A stretch of 64,000 nt of DNA, from contig NC_089739.1 in NCBI RefSeq assembly GCF_035083965.1, positions 6,498,001 through 6,562,000 of the forward strand. Direction: 5' to 3'. Positions 46,493 to 58,000 of this stretch are shown piece after piece (the first letter of the stretch is position 1; each line of letters starts with the position of its first letter). The translations under genes were made by a program, and so were the position numbers. Below the pieces are notes generated by a model, which worked only from the letters and a program-made list of their open reading frames with translations, made no database searches and was not told where the DNA came from. This DNA is from Branchiostoma lanceolatum (taxonomy: Eukaryota > Chordata > Leptocardii > Amphioxiformes > Branchiostomatidae).

Positions 46493-49074
46493 TCCACCCT
46501 GGACGCTACACAGACGACCTACTCTGTTTTCTTAGAAAAGTTGAGAGGAAGATGTAGAGATTGGAGCTTTAAACGGGGTAACAAATTAACCCTTTTTGGT
46601 GATCTTATTAGTTCGTGATTTCAAGTTATGAAATTTCAAGTCATGTTGGATGTAAGTCTGGTCCTGAAAAAAAACGCGACTATGTGATGACTGCGTGAAG
46701 CAGAAACTGACTAATAATATGTATACTTTAAGTTATTGACTTTTTTCAATTCAAACATCTATTGTAAACGTTTGTAATGTAGCATCTTATCAAATGTACT
46801 TATCAATGTTACTCAAACACTAGAACTCGTACAGAAGGGTCTGCATAATATTTCCTATGTTCTCGGATGGTATTCTTCTAGAAATGATGGTGACATGTTT
46901 AGTGGTGTTTACAATGTACATTTACAAACAAGGTATTCTGTGTAGTCTGATTCAGACTATTTGGTCAAAAATTCAAGCATCAATTATTATGCTCTTTATT
47001 TACTAAGAAAACAGAAAAGCTTTGCTTGTGACGTTCATGTAACGTGACCGATGTGATGTGAAGTGCGGCAGAAAGCAGTTGAGGTAACAGCAGGATTCAA
47101 GGGATGGTTGGAAAATGTGCAATGTTTATTTATCTATTGGTTCAGCATGTACATGCCAGGGTTGCCCAACTAGTCATAGGACTGTAGGTTCTGAACCACT
47201 CACACCGGGAAGGACCCCTACTCTTTTCGATAAGTGTGGTGGGTTCTTTAACGTGCTTGAGGTGTGGCTCTCCTCAAACACGGGACCTCCATTTAATGTC
47301 CTATCCGTGGGACGTCCCTAACCGAAGCTAGGTACTCATTTACACCAGAGTGAAGTGAGGAAAGTCGTGTTAAGTGCCTTTCCCAAGGACACAACATCGG
47401 GGCATATCGGTGGTTTCGAACCCGGTACCTCCCAGTACCAATTGCGCCACACGATGCCACGTGCAATGTATGTCAAGTGACGCCTACATACAAGCAACTT
47501 CATAGAGCAGAAGTTCATTTAGAGCTTGCATCATCGTGCACGTTGTTATTCCGTTATGTAACATACTTTTAATGAAACATTTTTAGTATGTATATCTGTA
47601 TGCAAAACTATCATATCACAATAGAGATTCAACTAAGCAATAAGTCAACAAAATCATCTGATGCTTTTACTTATAATAAAAACGGCTTCTTTTCAAATCA
47701 ACAACAAAATATGACATACATGTACGAAAGATTTAGCATGTTCACTATTTATTTCTCAAATATTTCATACATGTACATATGGGAACGCATAGCATGCTGA
47801 AGGTATGGTTACATGTACTTCTCCCCACTTTCACACAGAGCCATCTCACATGCCCAACTTGCCCAGCTCAGTGTGTATCATGTCACAAACCTTTACATGT
47901 AGTGCAGTACTCAACAATGCCACAAGGAGGCGCTGAAGCCCACTTGATCAAAGTCTTTAGTTGCAACCTTTCTGACTAACCATGTGTAAGTATGATCAAC
48001 ACTGTCACCAAATTGAATTGGTAGCTCTGTTTCATTTACCCATCTGTGTTAGTCTACTAGTATAACCAATGGCCAGCATGTGTGTAACGTTTTTACCAAT
48101 TTTGCAAGCATGCGGTAAGGCTAAAGCGCAGACGACACATCAAAAAACGAAGACAAACTCTATGTTGCATTGCATCTTCCAATATATTTGTACGTGTACG
48201 CTTCAACATCTATCTCAACCTGCCACAATAACGTTTCACTAAATTTGTGCAGTACAAATGCAACATAAAACACACAGGTAACTTGAAGCGTCTTCACTGT
48301 AAACATGGCTGAAGGAATGGTACTATTAATAACATTTGCTACAGTTCTAAAGCTTGGTGACACTTTAACTCACCTAAGATTGACCACAATTGTTGCACTT
48401 AGTATATTTACTAGACTGTGGTATTCAAGATAGTTCAGAAACAGTAAGAGCCTCTATTTATTGAAACTGGAATAAACTCCCTTTCCCTACCCATCCCTCC
48501 CACCCACAGAGATACCCACCAAACCTCAGAAAATGCCACAACCAATTAGTATTCCTCAATGATTTTTATAACATCTTCCTGATCTCTTCTTCCCCAAATA
48601 ACCGGCTAATATTGTGCTTAGCTTATTTCCTTTTACTATGCAGGGCATTCAATGCCACAAAGCTGCAGGTAAACACACAGTTTTTAGTGCTCTTGCCACA
48701 TAGCGCACTTCTGACAAGATACTACCTAATACTTCATAAATGAGTTTAAAGTTTTGCAATCATTGCAGTAAGGTCCCCAAGAGAAAACCACCTATCATAT
48801 TTCTTACCCCAAAATACTCTAGTTGCCCTAAAGACAAGCTGTCATAACTAACCATTTTGTCATTTTTTTCTCACTTCTTTTCTTACCCCATATTTCTTAA
48901 ATGTAAAGCTCGGTAAGGTCCATATTTTTCGTTTTTGTTTGTTGAGATATACATATACATAATATATATACTGAATTTACATACATTTCTCAGAGTAGTA
49001 AATCCTTATGACCCTATGCTGGGTTGTTAATCAAATTGACAATGGAATATGGAGATGATCTGGGTTGTGCTGTT
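46493..49074. other. Intergenic between convergent lectin C and TPD52
   Basis: It contains the unassigned 3' UTRs of both genes and a full tRNA-like SINE at 47155-47465. A minus-strand AATAAA near 48458 may serve TPD52. No further coding region was recognised. Confidence 0.4.
47155..47465 (-). mobile_element. tRNA-like SINE, near full length
   Basis: Block order: 'actcttttcgataagtgtgg', 'tgggttctttaacgtgctt', 'gtgtggctctcctcaaacac', 'gtgttaagtgcctttcccaa', 'ggtttcgaaccc' (B-box complement) and 'caattgcgccacacgatgcc' (head). The tRNA-like end is on the minus strand. Confidence 0.75.
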
Positions 49075-52000
49075 TTAAAGGGGCACCTTCTCTTCAGGCA
49101 GAGGTGGTGCATTTTGGGACTCATCCTGCTTGTCCGCGTTTGCCGTGCTGTTGAGAACATCCTCAAAGGTCGGTTTTGGCTCGCTTGGTGTCGTCACTTT
49201 TGCCTGCGGGAATAGAGAAGAGTTGAGAGCAAAGGAACTATCGTGGTGTTTGAAGGAGCCAAACTGACAACTACTGTTTCAGTATTCTGGCATCTTTCAT
49301 GCTTTCTTAAACAATCCCTGTACTGACTATGAAGATCAATGACATGATTTTTTTTCTACAGTACAATGGGAGGTCTTTCCCTGCATGTTTCTTGATATTT
49401 TCAAAGACTAAAACATTGAGAATAATAAGAATAATATTCGAAAGACCTTTTGACTACCAGAAAGCCAAAAGAATATTGGTGTCAAAGATAATCAATAACA
49501 TGTTCATCTACGTTTCATACAGAACTTCATTATTGACCACATAATAATATTGACAATTAAACTAATCAGTGTGAACTTCTTTCCAATCATACTTATTCTA
49601 AAAACAACTACACATAAAAAAGTTCAACAAACAAAAAACATGGCATGCTAGTATTTGCATAGTTCAGTCTAACAGTAACACAGAACCATGCAGAAAGAAG
49701 TGACACCATACAAAGATCGCTGTAAGTGTAAACATTGTTTTAAGGAACCAAAGATATGTCAAAAGACATGGTATTCAAATTCATTGTTCATTTACAGCAA
49801 ATCCTATGTTCACCATTTTCTGTACAGTATCTCTACACTATCCGACATTCAAAACCTAACAAGCTACATATGTTAAGAGCTTTTCAGGTGCCGAGTCTAG
49901 ATGATACTGATATTTTGAAAAGCTAGAACATTCAATTTTCAACATCATTATTAATAATCAAGCCAGCAAAATGTTTTTTTTTTTATTTATAAATAAATAC
50001 AACTGAAACCCAGCAAGCACCATGTTAAAGCATCTTTGGTTCCTTATTCACCGAACAAAAATATAACAATCCTCTTCCAACCTGGTCCATTCCATAAACA
50101 GCTAACCAACAAATGATAACAGACTGGACTAAGTTGAAAAGTCAAATTCCGGTTGTTCTGTATGACCTTGACTTGGAATGCATTTGGAAAACAAATGACT
50201 TTGTCTTTGAGAACATTATAGAGAGATGACTTGTCAAAATGTGTCAATAAGTTGGTTTTGAAATGAGCACTGCCCTATTCACCAAAAGATATGGAAGGAT
50301 TTTAACTTTAAACTTTTTTGTAAGTCGCTTAATTTTCAAAAATCTCATTGGTCAAGATCAAAGCTAATCCAACTGGAAGATGTTGCAAGCGCACAGGAAA
50401 GAAAGACAAGTGAACACACACCCATGCACAGAACGTGATGTTAAGTATCGGTACATACAACGCTAATACCTCACCCAGGTTAGCCTACGTCCCCTCTGTG
50501 TGTCAGTGATGGCAAAAAAGAAAGGGAAACCTTCAGGCAGAACATTCATCGTGACGGCCTGCATGGCGCGCCAGGGCGGAAACAACACGACACACGCTCA
50601 GTATCGGGCACATGCGGGACACTTAAAGTCAGCCCTCCACCGAATACATACAACAGCACATACACCAAAAACATACAGCATATAAACCTGATTTTGTGGA
50701 TGACTTTTTTTCATTGTGCATGTATTTTGTTTTGAAAAAAGGGACATGGGCAGATATGTCATAAAATGTCCTTTCACAAAAATGGCTCAGAATTAAATAT
50801 ACACACTGTACAGCACATACATGTAAACCTGACTTTGTGGATGACAACAAATTTTGTCATGTTTTGAAATGAGGGACTGTCAAAAACTGGGTCAATGCCA
50901 GATATTCCCTAATTTCTTGTAAAATGTCAGCACAAAAATAGCTCAGAAATTCACTGCTTCTTTCGACAGATAGGCAAAGTTTGGCACAATTCTATTTTCC
51001 ATAATACCAATATTGCAGTATAAAACAGTGGACTACTACTACTACTACATTGTACATAAGACAAGATACACGGTTGCCAGAGAGATGTCATCCAAAGAAT
51101 TAGGTTTATGTAGCTACATGCAAGCCCCATCCAGACAGTTGCAATACTGTTGTGCTTTCATTCAATTTTTATCAATAGGAAGTCCAATATCCCTATCAGA
51201 AGATGTCAAAATGTCAAATCTGATTCAGGAATGCATTGTTGGTCTAAGCATAGTGAGTTTGTGTCATTCAATATTTTGCAGATATGGCAAAAATCAATAC
51301 ATATGTTTAATTTCATGCATTTCAGAGTTCAGAGCAATTCTGTAAAAAATGCAAGCAAACTTGGTATTAGTCACTAAAACTTGAAAATAATGATAAATTA
51401 GAGCCTCCAGGCCATGCTAAAACTGAATGGTAAAACATGAATGTTATCAATTTCTAAAAAAAAAGCATCTTAATAACGTACCCCGACGGCATTGGGCTGA
51501 AAGACAATGGCGAAAACAAAGGTATTAGATTTCATTTCAACTAAAAGCGAGTCTTTTCTTTTTGAAGATTGTGTTCTGTTATCAAGGCATGAACTCTGGA
51601 GCAATTTTGTGCAAAAATATCCTTTACACTGGACACAAACTGAATCTCTTTCTGTTTGGATGAGACTTGCAAACATTTGATGAAGCAATGTATTGTTTCT
51701 CACAACATTTCCTTGTGGGACATTTTGTCTAAAGTAAAGATAGGGAGAAACAGTACATTGTTTTCCCCCATGGGGTTCTAAAACACACACTCGCACAAAG
51801 ACACACTCATGCTGCACAGTTGTACATGTACATGGAATGCAAAGCAGTTCATGTTTACAGAAATGTCAAACATGAATGAATCCTAAAACCAGAAATCTGA
51901 CATAAACTTGGACATAGAAATCTCAACATATCGTAAATTGTTAATTTAAGAAAAAAGGTAACAACATGTTTATCATTAATATCAATTTTGGGACAGGGAA

Positions 52001-55000
52001 GGAAGGATGGTGGGGAATATGGAAAGTGTTGGTGCAAAACATTGCATCAACGTAACTGTAACATTACCAACATTTGCTTTTTTTCCCTAATACATTAAAC
52101 TATAATTACAAAAAAACGCACACTGAATTTGATTCTCTGATCATTGTGTACAAGGGACGGTTAGGTGCAGATTTCTTAATGATAAATAGTGATTATGTAT
52201 AAAATATTTATATCATATAGAGAGCGACTTGGAAGAGTGTGAGGAGGTAACGAAGTGAAATAACAGTTTGGAAGAATGGAGAAGAGCAAGAAAAAATCCC
52301 CCCAAAAAAGAAACAGCAGAAAATACAAAAGAAGAATGTTTCTACCCGATGTGTTGACAAAAAGTAAGGAAAAAAGAGTTAGGGGACGTATTAGTTACGA
52401 ACTCTTTCGTCAATGTTTTATTCAACTTTTTGTTCAACTTCCCCCTCCCCAATCCTTCCTCCTCCATCCCTAACATTCCCCCCATTTGAAAGACCAAACT
52501 GTGGTAAAACTAAAAGAGCTTGAAAAACCACATGCAGAAACAGAAGTAACTGCTACCTACACGTAAGTAAAATTAGGCCCATACATGTAACCCATAGTTG
52601 AGGTCTGCAACACGGGCCAACACCAACAGAAACCATGGAGGGGAGAAATAAGGAAAAAAAGAAAAAAAGAAGAGACTCAGCACGAAACAGTGATCAAACA
52701 GCACCAAAAAAGTCCAAAAACCCACCAAAAGTCAACAGTTATGAAAACCTTATTGACTCAGAGGTAAAATCTAAAACTAAAAAGTTAAAGATCCTCCTTA
52801 GCATAACATTACATGCAAGCAAACTATAATAGTCTAGAAGCATTAAATTTTGAAACTATAGGTTATGAACTAATAAAAAGGCTTGACAACCTGTGACACT
52901 TGAATTGAGCATGTAAACAAGTTGGAAACAAAACAAAACAAAACAACTACTCTATTGCCCCCAACTTTATAGAGTAGCAAAAATTGAATATACTGTCTTA
53001 TGAATCAGTATATCATAACATAATGAAAGTGGGCACCATGGACTTGTTTTTTGGCTGGAGTAACTTTGAAAACAAACAAGCAGAGGTGTGTTGTATGGTC
53101 ACTACAACTCAACAGTCTTAGTAAATATATCATGCTGATGTACATTTTCAAGTATTCTATCTATTCTATACTAAATCATCAGTGTGCCTACCTTAAGGTT
53201 TGAGACAGTGCTCCCCACCTTCTCTTCAAACGACTTGAATGACTGGGAGTTCCTTAAAAAGGAAAAGGAACATTCAAGCATAAAACAGCTGATTAAATAT
53301 AGAAATGACTTGCACCTGAAAATCTTACTTTCTACATGTAATCCAAGATAACCTTATTCCTAATGTCCTAATGTTATAACCAGCATATTCTTATATCTTC
53401 ATAATCTTAAACTTTCTGGTCCAGAAGCAAGGTTGATAAAATAATTGTACAGTCACATTTCCAAACTGATACTCAGCTGAGTAGCTGGTTATATGCACAT
53501 TTTGGACAACAATTCAGTACTTTTCTGAAATATAATAATCATTATTGATGTTAATTGAAGTATAAATAAATATATTGAATAAGTCAAGAGAGCATTAATA
53601 TCTATCTATTTATAAATATCATTAAGATCCATTAACAATTACTTGAGTTATGCTGTCCACAAGCACGTAGGCATACAGAATCTGATATACACAAAGCCAG
53701 GCACTGGCGAAGGTAAATACTATTGCTCTAAATGAAATCAACAGAGTACAATCATATTTCCAAACCAATACCATGCTGGGTACTTTACCGACTGTTTTTT
53801 TTCTTTCTTCACACTTTGGACAACCATATGGTAATTTGTCGAATTATGTATTTTAGCTAAGTATAAATAGATACATGATAATTGTAAATTGATAAGTGCT
53901 TACTTCATCTCTCCGAGCTTGCGTGACATGGACTGCCAGGCAGCAGCGGAGGCCTGGGCCGTCTTCTGGCCGGCGACAGACAGAGTCTCTGACGTCTTCT
54001 TGTACCTGGGACAGCAGGGGAGAAATACTGGTCAGTTAAAATCCAAAAGGATTTTGAAATCCCAACAACATTTCAAAGTCAAATACCTTAAGTACTATAG
54101 TGTGTGTAGATGATGTCTATATATTGATCAAAATAGCAAGTTCGAATGTGACATATTTTTTTATATAGTTAGACTTAGAGAAACAGAAAAAGACCCTTCA
54201 CTGCATCTACAACATTGCACTTCACCACAACACTCACACAAACACCACAGCCCACCCTACCTCCCCACCAACAGTTTTCACTGGACATTTCCAAACCAGT
54301 GCCTCACCGGGTAGTTTACAAGCTGATTTTTAGAACTTTTGTTTGGTGTAATGTGCAGACTCCCAGCAGCTACCGGGCTATTTTGGGGCTAATTCAAAGT
54401 GCTATTTAAAATCAAACCGGGGCCCCCATGAGCAACCACATGCACTGGGAGTCTCACAGAAAGTGGAAATAAAAAGCCTGTAAACTAGATGTACAATGTA
54501 CCCGGCAGGGCGTCAGTTTGGAAATGTGACCGAGGCATAACAATGGCCTTATTTGCAGCACAGTCTGAAAGGTGAGCCTTCAGTTTTAGCAGCATGCATG
54601 ACATGAAGTATAAAGCAGAATGACAAGCAAAAGGAATGAATGCATGATTCCAGAAGTTTCTGATTTCCTCTGTTTCTGTAGCAGTTTGACTTTCCACTTT
54701 CAAGGGAAAATCAGGAAATTCTGGACACCTGGTGTGAACAAAAGCATAAGCATGGGATGAAATGGTTAGAGTGTAAACCAAAAACAGGGCAAGTTTTGGG
54801 ACACTAAAGACTTTGACAGGGATGTCCGTCACTCACGTTTCCGAGGTTTTCACTTTCTCATTCCATTGCGATAGCGTTTCTTTGTTTTTCTGATAGCTGA
54901 AGGTTGGAGGAAAAAACGTTCAGACATGTAAAAGACAAGGAAGGAACAAGAAGGGATCATCCCGGGTTGTAAAGTTGCAATCTGATCTGAAAGAAATAGG

Positions 55001-58000
55001 CGAATCTGGCTGAGAGGCCATGGTCATTGAGGTTAAAGGTTAGTAAGAAAGGTGAAAGGGCAAAGGTTATATAGTTCATGCCATGCAGGGGTAGCTATTA
55101 ATTATTATAGTAACTGTTAATTCACTAATCTCTGAGGGGATATAATTTTACGATAGAAGGGTAAAGGAGGCTATCACTGTTTTAAGTTTGTGGTTGAAAC
55201 AGTAGTAATACATTGGAAACGCATTTTCGCAAATTGTAGTGGAGAAGTCACTGTGTAAATAAAACCACTGCAAACATTTCAAGATGTACAGTAGTTGGAA
55301 AATTTTTAACAGAATCAAGTTTAAAGATATTTGGTTACTCTATGTTGACTGAAAGTTTACGGAAAACTACCACAGTTTAAATTGATAGGTGTGTTTACCA
55401 AAAACAAAAGACATGAATCAGAAGTAAAAGAAAACACGTAAAAAGACCAAAATAAATGGTGAGGGGACTAGTGAGCTTGGGGAGGCACTGAATCAGAATC
55501 ACCAATTAAAGTTGGTAGTCATATGATTATGAATTCCAGTGTTAGACAGGGATGGTAATACTACATGTAACTGGATAATCTGAGAAGGTACATGTAGCTA
55601 AGTGCAGAAAGATTGTTGGTGGGACAAGTACGGGACCATACATTCACTTCTGTCAGACAAACTACACAACCATTGTCACATGGTTTCACACATCCAAAAA
55701 AACTCCTGAAGACACTACCTGGGTCTTGAAAAAAATGGGAAAAACACTCATGTAGTCTCTATGCAAAACTTCAAATGATGAAAAAGATGATAAAATGTAT
55801 CAACTTGCTTTAGAAACTGTTGTATGACAAATTGTGCATTATAGTAAAATCTGGTGTAAAAAATTTCCTTTATATCTTCTTCCTTGACAAAACAGATTGT
55901 CAGGGAAAGTTTGCTGACACCTGAGTTTATTTTTTTTCACATGAGAAAATGTCATGTAAAATTGAAGTTAAGAAAATGTTAACTTTCCAATTCATCTTTT
56001 TTGACGCAACTAATTATTCAGTAAAATCTTTCTAGAGCTACATTATCATCTTATGCTACAGTCCAGGCTTTGGCATTTTGGAAAATAGAATATCTCTTTG
56101 AGTTCTTAGCACTTAAACTCACGTGTCGGACGTCTCCATTTTTTCTTTCCACTCCACCAATTTCTCATTGGTTTTCTGATAACTACACAAAGGAACAGAT
56201 ATGGGGGAGGGGGGCAGACAGGGTGTGAAAATATGACAAAAAATGTTAAAATGAAAAACCAAAGGAAACATCCTTGTACCCACTTGTTGTGTGATTTCTC
56301 ATGCATTATACTTATAGCAGTACAATTGTAATGAGTCCATGCATTAGGCCACACCATTTTAATTTGTTGGTTTGCGGATTTAAGAAAAAATGGCAAGATA
56401 ATAGTTACTCATTGCAAGCAAATGGATACAAAAATACATAACTATCCAGTTTCTTGAGTAACTGTTATCTTGTGTAAAAAAACGTCTGGGGACCAAGATA
56501 ATTGGTGTGGCCTAACTTGCACATAGGTTTGCTGTGAAGTGTGAATGAGAGAGTGACATGCAAGATTTCACAAATATTATGGACAGATGAGAAGTGAAAA
56601 GGGCATGCAAAAGCATAAATATATTGCATACAAATGTACTCGTATTCAACATATACTCAAACACATTTCAATTTCACATATCTGTAAAAAAAGGATTTTC
56701 CCAATGTTCTTGGATACTGGTTTTCATAGCTAACATCTGTTATAAGAAGTCAGCAACTTCATGAAAAGGTATTACATATTTTGAACCCACAAATTATAGA
56801 GTAGGTAATCTAAGCATTACTAAATCTAAAGCCATAGCTACAATATCATAGAGTAATGCAATAAAACCTACCTTTTACAGGGTTATGCTACATATTCTTA
56901 ATGTTTTAAGATAAGTGTTGCATTCAACTCGTTATATCAATCTTTACATGGCTACCTAAACAATGCACTTTTTAATCATGTATATATTGTTTTTTCAATA
57001 CTTATAAATGAAAAAATCAATTACAATTGATAACAAAATTAATATTGAAATAACATAGACATGCAAAATGTAGATGACAGAAATTCTTCAGATGGATAGA
57101 AAATAGCTTACATGTAAATTAAATTTGGCAAATTCTGAAAGACCGTTACTTTCACACAACATAATCATATGATACTCTACTGCTCTTTCATTTGCATAAT
57201 GTATATATAAGGGACGGAAATATGCTTGTTGGGATGGAAAACTTTTTACCTTGTCCGTCCCAAAATCTGAACTTTATGACATGAAATTGATGAAAACGTA
57301 GCTTAAAATGAGGAATTTAACAAGGAAAATTCAACACATTGGCTCCCAAACAATGAGTGGGAAGAAAAGAAATTAAAATCTGGAGCCAGCCCTGGTATAT
57401 ATATACAGCAAAAAGAATCATTTTTGGCAACTGCTCTGGGGCAAATCCTTTCCATACTACACTGCAACAGTGACTTCCTATAGTAAAGTGGTGATTGTGG
57501 CTTAACTTACGCCTGGGAAGACTGGACGTTCTTCCAAGTCTTGGAGGCCTCGTCCTTGAACTCCTTGAGAGGTGTGATGCCAAGACGTCGCTTCAGGTCG
57601 GCAGCGGCCTTCTCCTTGGAAGCGAGAACCTGCTTCAAGGTCTTAATCTCCTCTTCAGTCTAAGGAGCAGAAATTCCAAGGAGGTATGATAAACGATTAT
57701 CATTATGATAATATTAGATGGGCATTTTAGTAAAAGTCAATTAGTATAAGATCAGAAGACAATGGAAAAATGGAAGTCAGGTTGCTACATCGTTCAGACC
57801 CTTGTAGCGCCTAGTGGCACATAGGGCAGCAAGTTTCCTTGCTGTTTCAGTAGCAGGGTACATTTTTAAAGGGAAGGGTTGCTTGCCCTTCCCCTTAAAT
57901 GTGAAGAAGGCATATCCTTCAACACGGGACCCACATTTTACATCCCTTCTGAAACTGAAAGGCGGGTGCAGCCACAACCGAGATGCCTTCCCAGATTTGA

